A stretch of DNA of 64,000 nt from a candidate division Hyd24-12 bacterium UBA6080 (GTDB lineage: Bacteria > Fermentibacterota > Fermentibacteria > Fermentibacterales > JCC-6), in NCBI GenBank assembly GCA_002436025.1, contig DIXM01000004.1:15896-79895 (forward strand), in the 5' to 3' direction. Position 1 is the stretch's first letter. Each line of letters starts with the position of its first letter. Shown piece after piece: positions 49,701 to 58,125 of the stretch. Both the position numbers and the translations under genes were made by a program. The notes under the pieces are model-generated. The model made no database searches. It was not told where the DNA came from and saw only the letters and a list, made by a program, of their open reading frames with translations.

Positions 49701-51745
49701 TGGTCGTCTGACTTGTATTCGGCCTGGATCCGATCCTGCACCTCTCTCGGGACAGGGTCATAGTGGCTGAAATCCTGTGTGAAGCTGCCCCTCGCCTGAG
49801 TGAGGGAACGGAGTGAGCTCGTGTACTGGTAAAGCTCGGCTTCGGGGACCAGGGCCTTGATGATCTGGAATGCGCCCTGTCCCTCCATGCCCTGGATCTT
49901 GCCGCGCCGGGAGTTGAGATCACCCATCACGTCGCCCATGAATGCATCGGGTACCGTGACCTCGAGGGCCATGATGGGTTCAAGAAGGGTGGGCCCCGCC
50001 TGCATCATGACCTCCTGGAAACACTTGCTCGAAGCGAGCTTGAACGCCATGTCCGACGAATCAACGGAGTGCGAGCTTCCGTCGAAGACCACGGCCTTGA
50101 TATCGACCACGCGGCTGCCGGAGACCGGGCCCTTGTGAAGTGTTTCGAGCACGCCCTTTTCCACCGCGGGTATGAACTTGGTGGGTACTGTTCCGCCGAC
50201 AACTTCGCTGGTGAACTGGAAACCGGTTCCCCTGGGAAGAGGGTCGAGCCTGAGGAAGACATGGCCGTACTGACCCCTGCCGCCGGACTGCTTCTTGTGC
50301 TTGTAGCTGCCCTGTGCACTTCTGGAGATGGTTTCGTGGTAGGCGATCCGGGGCTTGAAGATCTCGGCATCGACACCGGTGAGGTCTTTCAGGCGGTTGA
50401 GCATGGTGTTTAGATGAAGCTCGCCCATGCCGCTGACCGTGGTCTGGTTGATGTCAGGCTCCATGCGGGAGATGAAGGTCAGGTCCATACTGGCGAGCTT
50501 GTTGAGCCCCACGCCCATCTTGTCTTCCTCGCCGCGCTTCTTGGGGGCGATGGCAGCCCTGTAGACGGGATTGGGGAAGACAATGGGGGCCAGTGTGATC
50601 CCCGCGGCCTTATCCGCCAGGGTGTCGTTGGTGGAGGTGCTCTTGAGTTTCGCGACGGCGATTATGTCGCCCGAGACCATGGAGGAAGCGTCCACCCTGT
50701 TGGGGCCGTGCATGTGGTAGTAGTTGCCAAGCCTTTCCCCCGTGTTCCTCTCCATGTTGTGTATTTCCTTCGAACCCTCGAGGGTGCCGCTGACCACCCT
50801 GATGTAGACCATTTCGCCGACATGCTTGTCCAGCTTGGTGCTGAAAGCCCTGGCGACGAAGGGTCCCCTGGGGTTTGCCGGCAGTATGTCGCCATTTGGA
50901 AGTCTGGCTCCCCGGAATTCAAGGGCCGACGGAATGCACTGAAGAATTCCGTCGAGCAGGGCTTCCTGGCCTGCGGCCGGGTTCGCGACGCCCGCGAACA
51001 GAGGAAAAAGCCCCCTGTTCCCCACTGCCCCGCGAATGCCCCGGGCCAGCTCTTCAGGTGTGAGGGTGTCGTTGGCGAAGTACTGCTCCATGAGTTCTTC
51101 ATCGGCCTCGGCTGCCTGTTCGGTCAACTCGGCCATGTACTCCTCGATCTTGTCGGCGGATGCGGCAGGAAGAGGGATCTCCCGTCCTGTGAGGTCGTAG
51201 GCCTTGCCGGTGAGAAGGTGCACGAGTCCCTTGCAGCCGTCGCCTTCCATGATGGGAAAAACAAATGGGATGACTGCCTTGGACAGCATTTCCCGGGCCT
51301 GGAGCAAGGCCCGGTCGAAGTCGGCGTTGTCGCGGTCGACACGGTTCACGAACAGCATGCAGGGAGTGTTCATGTCCTCCGCGTACTTCCAGGTCTTGTA
51401 TGATCCGACCTCGACTGCGTCGGTGCAGTCCAGTACGAGAAGGGCACCGTCTGACGCGCTTATGGCAGCAATGGTGTCGCCGTGGAAGTCGGACAGTCCC
51501 GGCGTGTCTATGAGGTTGATCCTTGTGTCGTTCCATTCGCAGATGCCCACGGTGGAAGTGAGGCTGTGCTTTTTTTCGCGGCTTTCAGTCGTGTAGTCGA
51601 AGAGGCTTGTGCCCTCGTCTACGATGCCCTGTCTTTCCGCTCCTCCCGAGCGAAAGACCAGCGAGTCGCAAAGACTTGTCTTGCCAACTGATCCGTGGCC
51701 GCAGATGGCGATCGTGCGAAGTTTGTCGGTGGTGTAGGTTTTCAT
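49697..51745 (-). CDS. Elongation factor G paralogue (EF-G2-like)
   Basis: A 682-aa GTPase of the EF-G family. G1 is GHGSVGKTSL, G3 DTPGLSDFHGD, G4 VNRVD. Domains II, III, IV and V follow (domain IV block RGQYGHVFLRLDP; last domain GDVMGDLNSRRGKIQGM). The shape of G1 and the divergent G2 suggest the EF-G2/EF-G-like paralogue rather than the main translocase, which is normally in the str operon. ATG at 51745 has AGGAG 7 nt upstream. Followed by a coupled hypothetical exported protein. Confidence 0.88.
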   Translation of the reverse strand: MKTYTTDKLRTIAICGHGSVGKTSLCDSLVFRSGGAERQGIVDEGTSLFDYTTESREKKHSLTSTVGICEWNDTRINLIDTPGLSDFHGDTIAAISASDGALLVLDCTDAVEVGSYKTWKYAEDMNTPCMLFVNRVDRDNADFDRALLQAREMLSKAVIPFVFPIMEGDGCKGLVHLLTGKAYDLTGREIPLPAASADKIEEYMAELTEQAAEADEELMEQYFANDTLTPEELARGIRGAVGNRGLFPLFAGVANPAAGQEALLDGILQCIPSALEFRGARLPNGDILPANPRGPFVARAFSTKLDKHVGEMVYIRVVSGTLEGSKEIHNMERNTGERLGNYYHMHGPNRVDASSMVSGDIIAVAKLKSTSTNDTLADKAAGITLAPIVFPNPVYRAAIAPKKRGEEDKMGVGLNKLASMDLTFISRMEPDINQTTVSGMGELHLNTMLNRLKDLTGVDAEIFKPRIAYHETISRSAQGSYKHKKQSGGRGQYGHVFLRLDPLPRGTGFQFTSEVVGGTVPTKFIPAVEKGVLETLHKGPVSGSRVVDIKAVVFDGSSHSVDSSDMAFKLASSKCFQEVMMQAGPTLLEPIMALEVTVPDAFMGDVMGDLNSRRGKIQGMEGQGAFQIIKALVPEAELYQYTSSLRSLTQARGSFTQDFSHYDPVPREVQDRIQAEYKSDDQ

Positions 51746-51789
51746 TGGGCACTCCTGATTTTTAGCTTGGATATCTATAAGTAAATTAT

Positions 51790-51828
51790 TATTACCGCTT
51801 TCGTAACGGGAACACAATATTACCGCTT
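51790..51828. repeat. Direct repeats in the EF-G leader/promoter
   Basis: TATTACCGCTT occurs at 51790-51800 and 51818-51828; the second overlaps the -10 box. A repressor or activator site is possible. Confidence 0.4.
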
Positions 51829-51846
51829 CACCCGGAGGGCTGTCAA
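51817..51846 (-). promoter_or_regulatory. Promoter of the EF-G paralogue
   Basis: Minus strand TTGACA (perfect -35), 18-bp spacer, TAATAT (-10), giving a leader of about 65 nt. Confidence 0.55.
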
Positions 51847-51888
51847 CGCCATTCCGATCCATCGGCACGGGCAACTTCGGAGAGAGTG

Positions 51889-52185
51889 ATGAGCGGACTT
51901 CTAGAGACCCTTCCACTGGCCGGCGCTGTTGCGGCGGGAGCCTACGTGCTGCTCCGCGCCTACCGGGAGCTCTTCGGCGGAACCAGCCGAAAGGACGCCT
52001 ACAGGCGTATGAACCAGGAGTACGAGAAGAAGCGGATCACAGGCAGGAACACACCGAAATGTCCCCTTTGCGGCGGCTTCACTGAAAAGGTTCCATACAG
52101 GTTCGTAAGTGTCTGGCGATGCATACGCTACCCCGAGTGCCGCGGTTTCGTCAGGGCGAAGCGGGGCAAACCCCGTTTCAGGTAG
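51889..52185 (+). CDS. Small membrane-anchored zinc-ribbon protein
   Basis: A 98-aa protein: an N-terminal membrane helix (LPLAGAVAAGAYVLLRAYREL), a basic linker and a C-terminal zinc ribbon CPLCGG...CIRYPEC, like the C4 fingers of topoisomerase I (FVSVWRCIRYPECRGFV). Function unknown; a membrane-bound nucleic-acid contact is possible. GGAG 6 nt before the ATG at 51889. Divergent from the EF-G paralogue. Confidence 0.7.
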   Translation: MSGLLETLPLAGAVAAGAYVLLRAYRELFGGTSRKDAYRRMNQEYEKKRITGRNTPKCPLCGGFTEKVPYRFVSVWRCIRYPECRGFVRAKRGKPRFR

Positions 52186-52274
52186 GCACCCGGCCTGCTG
52201 CAGCGGCTGCGGACCTCAGTTTGAACGAAAACAAGTACGGAAACTGAATTGAAAAGGAAATCGGAGCAACTCAA

Positions 52275-54350
52275 GTGAAACAGGACGGCAGAATTTCCTC
52301 CCATCCCATTCTGCCCTCTCCGGGAGGGAAGTGGGTTCGATTCTACTTCAACGACACCGAGTACCCTGGTATTGAGGGGGAGATGGTGTCGTCGTCGGTG
52401 TTCGCCACAGGTCAGAGGGTTTTCGGCCATCATCCCAAGGATGGCTCGCCGCAGGGGATGTTCTGCGCCAACGGTCAGTGTTCCCAGTGTACACTTGTTA
52501 TTGACGGTGTCGCGAGAAAGAGCTGCATAACTCCCCTGAGGGAAGGGATGCGGGTTTGCACCCTTGAAGGGCTTCCCGAACTTGGCACGGCGTCCCGTGA
52601 ATTCTTCAAACCTCCTGTTTCCATCGAAACCGATGTTCTTGTGATAGGCGCCGGTCCCGCCGGTATGGCTGCGGCTGATGAGATTGGCAGGGCCGGTCTT
52701 GGTGTTTTGCTTGTTGATGACAAGGACAGGCCCGGAGGCAAGCTCGTTCTGCAGACACACAAGTTCTTCGGTTCGGTCTCGGACTGCCACGCCGGCACCA
52801 GGGGCGTGAGGATAGCCGAAATGCTTGCCGGGAGCCTGGCCGCACACCCCACCGTGGACTTGTGGCTTTCCTCCACGGTTCTCGCGGTGTTCAGCGACGG
52901 GGTGGTGGGCATCCAGAGGCCGGACGGATACGCAATGGTAAGACCCCGGCGGCTGCTGGTGACCGCCGGTGCACGGGAGAAATCACTTCCATTCCCCGGG
53001 TGTACGCTTCCGGGGGTCTACGGAGCAGGTGCGTTCCAGACCCTCGTGAATCGTGACCTGATAAGATGCAGCTCCCGGATTTTCGTACTGGGTGGCGGGA
53101 ACGTGGGGCTCATTGGTGCCTACCACGCCCTGCAGGCCGGGATGACGGTCGTGGGGATCGCCGAGGGAGCCGCCCGCTGCGGCGGTTACAAGGTTCACGC
53201 CGACAAGATCAGAAGGATGGGAGTGCCCATATACACCCGTCACTCCGTGATCTCCGCACATGGCGGCGAGAAGCTTGAAGCGGTTACCCTCTGCGCGGTT
53301 GACCCGGCGTTCCGCAGCATTCCGGGCACGGAGAGGAGCTTCGCGGTTGACACGCTTCTGGTGGCGGTGGGGCTCAACCCGGTGAACGAGTTCCACACCC
53401 GGGCCGTCGAGTTCGGAATGGATTCCAGGCTGGCCGGAGACGCCGAAGAGATAGCCGAGGCCAGCGCGGCAATGTTCAGCGGAAGGATCAGGGGCAGGGA
53501 GATAGCCTGCGAGCTTGCCCCCGCAACTTCGGCATGTCCCGTGGACTGGTCCGGGAAGGCCGAGATCCTTAAGAGCCCCGGGGGCAGTGTTCTGCCCTAT
53601 TCTCCCCCCGACCTTCGGAGCGGTGTGTTCCCCGTGCTTCACTGCACACAGGAGATACCGTGCAATCCATGCATGACATCGTGTCCGAAAGACCTCATAG
53701 GCACCTCCGGCCACCCAATCCTCGGAGTTCCCGAATACTCGGAGGGGTGCATAGGGTGCCGGAAGTGCGTTGCGGTCTGTCCCGGCCTGGCGGTTACCCT
53801 TGTTGACTACCGGCGTGACCCTTTGAATCCAACCGTGACCGTTCCGTGGGAGTTCTCCGACGACCTTCTGAAAACCGGTGAGAGCGTGGAAGTCACCGAT
53901 TGGGAGGGAGAAGTGCTGGGCAGGGGAAAGGTGCTGGGAGTCAAACCCGCGCCGGGTTACCCGGGGACCAGGCTGCTCGACCTCCTCATCGATTCCCTTA
54001 TAGCCAACCGGGTTGCGGGGGTGAGGGTTCAGGCGGCTTCGGTCACCCTTCCACTCGAGAAGCCCCTCGAGACACTTCTTTCCGATGATGCAGTGGTATG
54101 CCGATGCGAGAGGGTTACCGCCGGTGAGATCCGGAAGCTTCTCCGGAACGGCGTGCGTGACATGAACCATTTGAAAGCCATGACAAGGGCAGGTTTCGGG
54201 GCCTGCGGGGGCAAGACCTGCAGAACCCTCATCGAATCGGTGATACGATCCGAAGGGATCCCGCAGGACGAGGTCACGGGTTTCACCGAGAGGCCGCTTT
54301 TCACCGAGGTGGAACTGGGCTTTTTCGCCGGCCAGGGGGAGGATGCTTGA
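52275..54350 (+). CDS. Sarcosine oxidase/HcnAB-like Fe-S flavoprotein, alpha subunit
   Basis: A 691-aa multi-cofactor oxidoreductase. Residues 60-84 hold a 2Fe-2S plant-ferredoxin-type site (C64, C69, C72, C84). An FAD/NAD domain starts at VLVIGAGPAGMAAADEIG near 122, with the second nucleotide motif FVLGGGNVGLIGAYHAL. Two 4Fe-4S motifs follow (CNPCMTSCPK, CIGCRKCVAVCP), then a BFD-type site (CRCERVTAGEIRKLL, GACGGKTC). This layout fits the electron-transfer chain of proline, hydroxyproline, sarcosine or HCN-type dehydrogenases. GTG at 52275 with GGAG upstream. Pairs with the FAD catalytic subunit downstream. Confidence 0.86.
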   Translation: MKQDGRISSHPILPSPGGKWVRFYFNDTEYPGIEGEMVSSSVFATGQRVFGHHPKDGSPQGMFCANGQCSQCTLVIDGVARKSCITPLREGMRVCTLEGLPELGTASREFFKPPVSIETDVLVIGAGPAGMAAADEIGRAGLGVLLVDDKDRPGGKLVLQTHKFFGSVSDCHAGTRGVRIAEMLAGSLAAHPTVDLWLSSTVLAVFSDGVVGIQRPDGYAMVRPRRLLVTAGAREKSLPFPGCTLPGVYGAGAFQTLVNRDLIRCSSRIFVLGGGNVGLIGAYHALQAGMTVVGIAEGAARCGGYKVHADKIRRMGVPIYTRHSVISAHGGEKLEAVTLCAVDPAFRSIPGTERSFAVDTLLVAVGLNPVNEFHTRAVEFGMDSRLAGDAEEIAEASAAMFSGRIRGREIACELAPATSACPVDWSGKAEILKSPGGSVLPYSPPDLRSGVFPVLHCTQEIPCNPCMTSCPKDLIGTSGHPILGVPEYSEGCIGCRKCVAVCPGLAVTLVDYRRDPLNPTVTVPWEFSDDLLKTGESVEVTDWEGEVLGRGKVLGVKPAPGYPGTRLLDLLIDSLIANRVAGVRVQAASVTLPLEKPLETLLSDDAVVCRCERVTAGEIRKLLRNGVRDMNHLKAMTRAGFGACGGKTCRTLIESVIRSEGIPQDEVTGFTERPLFTEVELGFFAGQGEDA

Positions 54351-54351
54351 G

Positions 54352-55494
54352 ATGAATGCCGATGTGATCGTTATCGGGGCTGGAAGCGTGGGCACTCCCC
54401 TGGCGATGTACCTTTCCGAAGCCGGTTTTCGAACCCTTGTCATCGATGCCGGGGCGTCGGCAGGACAGGGCAACAACAAGTGCGCCATCGGGGGTATCCG
54501 GGCCACCCATGGCGATCCGGCGAAAGTTGCCCTTTGTCTTGACTCGCTTGCCGTGTTCCGCACTTGGCAGGAAGAACACGGAGAGTCAATAGGCTGGCAT
54601 CAGGGCGGCTACTCCTTCGTGGCCTACACCCCTGAGATCGCAGGCTCGCTTCGGGGAATGATCCCCTCCCAGAGGCAGGCCGGTCTCGACATTGACTGGC
54701 ACGATCCCGCCTTCATCCGTGAACTCATCCCCGGGATCAACCCCGAAGGGCTTCTGGGTGGGACCTTCTCCCCCAAAGACGGCAGCGCAAGCCCCATGAA
54801 GAGCTGCTACGCCTTCCATGCCAGGGCTGCGGGTATGGGCGCCCGATTCCTGTTCAGGGAGAACGTGGTCGGAATTGATAACAGGGCAGGGGTTTACACG
54901 GTCAGAACGAACCGGGGTTCTTACCAGTCCCGGGTAATGGTGAACTGCGCCGGTTCCAGTGCCCGGGAGATAGGGCTCATGGTCGGCATCGACCTTCCCG
55001 TGGTGCCGGACAGCCACGAAGCAGGCATAACCGAGCCCGTCAGAAGGTTCTTCCACCCGATGGTGGTGGACCTGAGGCGTGCGCCGGGTTCTTCCAACTA
55101 TTACTTCTACCAGTACGATTCAGGCCAGGTTGTCTTCTGCGTATCGCCCGACCCCCTCATCACGGGCACCGATCACCGGGAAACCTCGGCCTTCCTGCCC
55201 CAGGTTGCCGCAAGGATGGTCGATCTGTGGCCCAGTCTGGCGAATCTTAAGGTCCGCCGGACATGGCGCGGGTGCTACCCCCAGACGCCTGACGGGTCTC
55301 CGATCCTGGGTCAGGTGGGCCCCGAGGGAAGCTATGCGGCTGTGGGGATGTGCGGACAGGGCTTCATGCTGGGACCGGGGGCGGGTTCAGCCCTTGCCCG
55401 GCTGATAACGGGAAGGCCCACAGCAACAGACCTGATGGTGATGGGCTCGATGAGGGCCGACAGGGAGTTCGGAAGCACCGAGGCGCTGAAATAG
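54352..55494 (+). CDS. FAD-dependent amino-acid dehydrogenase (DadA/sarcosine oxidase beta-like)
   Basis: A 380-aa flavoprotein of the DAO family. MNADVIVIGAGSVGTPLAMY is the dinucleotide fold and NKCAIGGIRATHGDPAKV the family's covalent-loop region. VGMCGQGFMLGPGAGSALA is the C-terminal FAD motif. It would oxidise a secondary or D-amino acid (proline, hydroxyproline or N-methylated glycine) and pass electrons to the Fe-S subunit. ATG at 54352 lies 1 bp after the upstream stop; the in-frame ATG at 54343 sits directly on the Shine-Dalgarno. Substrate not determinable. Confidence 0.86.
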   Translation: MNADVIVIGAGSVGTPLAMYLSEAGFRTLVIDAGASAGQGNNKCAIGGIRATHGDPAKVALCLDSLAVFRTWQEEHGESIGWHQGGYSFVAYTPEIAGSLRGMIPSQRQAGLDIDWHDPAFIRELIPGINPEGLLGGTFSPKDGSASPMKSCYAFHARAAGMGARFLFRENVVGIDNRAGVYTVRTNRGSYQSRVMVNCAGSSAREIGLMVGIDLPVVPDSHEAGITEPVRRFFHPMVVDLRRAPGSSNYYFYQYDSGQVVFCVSPDPLITGTDHRETSAFLPQVAARMVDLWPSLANLKVRRTWRGCYPQTPDGSPILGQVGPEGSYAAVGMCGQGFMLGPGAGSALARLITGRPTATDLMVMGSMRADREFGSTEALK

Positions 55495-55495
55495 C

Positions 55496-55909
55496 TCAGA
55501 GGGAGATCAGAACACCTGCCACGAGGGCCATGGCTATTCCCGCGTAGTTCAGCGCCGAAAGCCTCTCCTTCAGGAACAGGACCCCGAAGGCAACCGCGAA
55601 TATCGGGTACAGTGCGCTGATGGCCGTTGTGGTGCTTACGGGACCCTCCGAGAGGGCCTTCTGAAAGAACACCACCGCAAGGCCGCCCAGAATGCCCGCG
55701 ACCACGGCAATTGCCACACCCGATGCGTCCATCCCCCTGAGGCTCTTTCCCAGGCTCGTGAATATCACCACTGTGGTGGTTACCGACGCTATCGTGTAAA
55801 CCATTACCGAGGGCCAGTGACCTATGCGCTGGGCCGAAAGCTTGATGAGGATCGCCCAGACCCCCCACAGGCTTGTGGCGATGAGGCTGTAGAGTATGTG
55901 TTTCTGCAA
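55496..55909 (-). CDS. Half-size EamA/DMT membrane protein
   Basis: A 137-aa protein with four or five helices, one EamA repeat: LIATSLWGVWAILIKLSAQ, ALSEGPVSTTTAISALYPI, VLFLKERLSALNYAGIAMA. Single-repeat members work as dimers, like small multidrug exporters. TTG start at 55909 with GGGAGG 6 nt upstream. It converges with the DAO-type gene, ending 1 bp from it. Confidence 0.8.
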   Translation of the reverse strand: MQKHILYSLIATSLWGVWAILIKLSAQRIGHWPSVMVYTIASVTTTVVIFTSLGKSLRGMDASGVAIAVVAGILGGLAVVFFQKALSEGPVSTTTAISALYPIFAVAFGVLFLKERLSALNYAGIAMALVAGVLISL

Positions 55910-56013
55910 TGGTCACCTCCCGGGCCCACGAACATCGCTTCAAAGCGCCTGTCGCGCAAGGACAGGGAGTGGGCATTTCGGAACACCGGCTTTCTGCCGG
56001 GGATAATGCAGGG

Positions 56014-56019
56014 TATAAT
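56014..56019 (+). promoter_or_regulatory. Possible -10 box of the deiminase gene
   Basis: TATAAT preceded by AGGG, 46 bp before the GTG start; the nearest -35 candidate (TTTCTG) is weak. Confidence 0.3.
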
Positions 56020-56065
56020 CATTGCTTCGCAACAGTTCACGAAACTCTTCCAGGAGGCTTAACCA

Positions 56066-57736
56066 GTGAAGATGAAGAACCTGTTTATGCTCGTTGTCGT
56101 TGCCCTTGCACAGGGGCTCTACGCCGAGATGTCGGTCTGCGGCACCGAAGAACTCATGCCAATCGGTTTCACCGAATCGGAACTGGCGAAGCTGCCCATG
56201 CGTGGGGGGAGGTTCGAGCCCACTGATCCACCTCCCGCCGGCGTGCGGAACCCCGGCGAGTTCGAAGCGGCGACAGGAATAATGGTAAGATGGCAGTTGG
56301 GGGTTCCATACAGCTTTCTCACCGATGTGTCCAACAACTCATACCTCTGGGTCATCGTCTCAAGCGCCCAGCAGGCCACGGCGTACAACTCCCTCCAGAG
56401 CGCCGGTGTCAACATGGACAACACGGGTTTCATCATCGCACCAACCAATTCCGTCTGGGTCAGGGATTACGGCCCCTGGTTCATCACTTTGCCGGACGGC
56501 ACGCAGGGCATCTTCAACTACGAGTACAACCGCCCGGACCGCCCGCAGGACAATCTGATCCCCATCGCCATCGGCGCGGCCTGGGGAATTCCGGTCTACT
56601 CTTCCTCCATTATTCACACCGGCGGCAACTACATGTCCAGTGGCCTTGGTGAATCCATGTCAACCAACCTCGTCTACGCTGAGAACGACGAGCCCGACAG
56701 CTGGGTTGACCTTCAGATGCACGATTACCTGGGCATCACCTCCTACAGCACCTTTCCAGACCCCCAGCAGAGCTACATCGACCATATCGACTGCTGGTCC
56801 AAGATACTCTCGCCGGACCGGCTGATGGTCCTTCAGGTGCCGCCCTCCAATCCCGACTACGCCGCCCTCGAAGCCGTTGCCAGCCTCATGGCCACCATGG
56901 ACTGCCCATACGGGTACCCCTGGGATGTTTCCAGGGTCTATTCCGGCGGAACCGAGGGTTACGTCAATGGTCTGCTCCACAACGACACCTACTACATGCC
57001 GATCTGGAACACCGGGAACGACGCCCCGGCGGTGGCGGCCTTTCAACAGGCCCTGCCAGGCTACACGGTTAAAACAGTCTACTATTCAGGCTTTTCCAAC
57101 ACAGACGCCCTGCACTGCCGCACCCGGAACGTGATGGACCGTTACACGCTCTGGGTGAACCACACTCCCGTGAATCAACAGCAGGGAACGGGAGCGGTGA
57201 CCATCGAGGCCTTCATCAGACCCCACCCCGACAACACGCTTACCAGCCACAACCTCAACTACCGCACGGGCGGCTCGGGAAGCTTTACCACCGTGGCCAT
57301 GACCTCCATGGGCGGCAATGTCTACTCGGCCCAGATCCCCGGTTTTGGTTCGGGAACAGATGTGGAGTACTACATCACCGCGTCAGACAACTCCGGCCGG
57401 ACCGCCCAGCATCCCCTCTTTGCCCCCGGGACGTGGTTCAACACCTATACCACGGGGGGAACCGGCATTGATGACCTGGAGAGTCCCGTCCTTGGTGTTT
57501 CCATGCTGTCCCCGAACCCCTTCACTACCGCCATGGTCTTTTCGACGGACGGCAGGGCTGCCGGCATGATGGTGTTCGACGCTGCGGGAAGGCTCGTCCA
57601 CCGAACTTCCACATCTGGAGAGGCCCTTCTCCAGTGGGTCCCCGCTTCAGGCATCCCAAGCGGTGTGTATTTCGCGGTTCTGGAACTGCAGGGCAACACA
57701 TTTACCCGTGCACTCGTTTACCTCGAGGGAAGGTAG
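56066..57736 (+). CDS. Secreted peptidylarginine/agmatine deiminase-like enzyme with T9SS-type tail
   Basis: A 556-aa exported protein with signal peptide (MKMKNLFMLVVVALAQGLYA). The deiminase domain covers about 30-380. Asp134 (WVRDYGPW), His240 and Asp242 (YIDHIDCW), Asn301 (EGYVNGLL) and Cys351 (DALHCRTRN) line up with the catalytic set reported for Porphyromonas PPAD, with a constant offset for the first four. An Ig-like domain (VTIEAFIRPHPDNT) and a Por/T9SS sorting domain follow, ending LVYLEGR. It would convert arginine or a C-terminal arginyl residue to citrulline plus ammonia. GTG start has AGGAGG 8 nt upstream. Confidence 0.87.
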   Translation: MKMKNLFMLVVVALAQGLYAEMSVCGTEELMPIGFTESELAKLPMRGGRFEPTDPPPAGVRNPGEFEAATGIMVRWQLGVPYSFLTDVSNNSYLWVIVSSAQQATAYNSLQSAGVNMDNTGFIIAPTNSVWVRDYGPWFITLPDGTQGIFNYEYNRPDRPQDNLIPIAIGAAWGIPVYSSSIIHTGGNYMSSGLGESMSTNLVYAENDEPDSWVDLQMHDYLGITSYSTFPDPQQSYIDHIDCWSKILSPDRLMVLQVPPSNPDYAALEAVASLMATMDCPYGYPWDVSRVYSGGTEGYVNGLLHNDTYYMPIWNTGNDAPAVAAFQQALPGYTVKTVYYSGFSNTDALHCRTRNVMDRYTLWVNHTPVNQQQGTGAVTIEAFIRPHPDNTLTSHNLNYRTGGSGSFTTVAMTSMGGNVYSAQIPGFGSGTDVEYYITASDNSGRTAQHPLFAPGTWFNTYTTGGTGIDDLESPVLGVSMLSPNPFTTAMVFSTDGRAAGMMVFDAAGRLVHRTSTSGEALLQWVPASGIPSGVYFAVLELQGNTFTRALVYLEGR

Positions 57737-57739
57737 GGG

Positions 57740-58096
57740 ATGAAAAGGGCTCTAACAGCGCTTCTTCTTGCGGCAGCGTTCGCCTGCGCAGCCACGGTCA
57801 CACTGGTGAACGGAACGCGGGGCTGGGTTCTCAACGGTGTTTTCGTGAGGTCAGCCGATTCCGGGTCGGATTGGGGCGAGGACCGTCTGGGGGATGAAGG
57901 CTTCATTGGCATCGGGGCCGGCTGGACCCTTGAAGTTGACCCCGGCGTTTACGACATAAGGGTCGAGGATACCGACGGCGACGGCTACATCCGCCTTTCG
58001 GTCCCAGTGGAAACTGCCTTTCGCTGGAAAGTGACCCTCGAGGATATGAACGACCCGCTTTCGACAGTAAACCCCGTCTACACCTGGGGTGGTTGA
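57740..58096 (+). CDS. Small secreted protein of an unnamed beta-rich family
   Basis: A 118-aa protein with signal peptide (MKRALTALLLAAAFACA). The mature part reads VTLVNGTRGWVLNGVFVRSA, then a WGEDRLG motif and VYDIRVEDTDGDGYIRLS. This pattern (N-G-W, vYvs, WG-D-L, pG-ydirv-D-dGd) recurs in many bacterial exported proteins and looks like a small beta-sandwich domain. No enzyme motif. It follows the deiminase by 3 bp and is probably co-expressed. Confidence 0.72.
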   Translation: MKRALTALLLAAAFACAATVTLVNGTRGWVLNGVFVRSADSGSDWGEDRLGDEGFIGIGAGWTLEVDPGVYDIRVEDTDGDGYIRLSVPVETAFRWKVTLEDMNDPLSTVNPVYTWGG

Positions 58097-58103
58097 CAAT
58101 AAC

Positions 58104-58125
58104 AAAAAACCTTCAGTTGAAGGCT
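58104..58125 (-). terminator. Rho-independent terminator of the DUF362 gene
   Basis: On the minus strand AGCCTTC-AACT-GAAGGTT followed by a run of T residues, abutting the TAG stop of the DUF362 gene. Confidence 0.7.

Noticed and set aside
52983..54563. 526-codon open frame on the minus strand
   Set aside because: Antisense to the Fe-S flavoprotein and DAO gene, which have unmistakable cofactor motifs; typical high-GC shadow.
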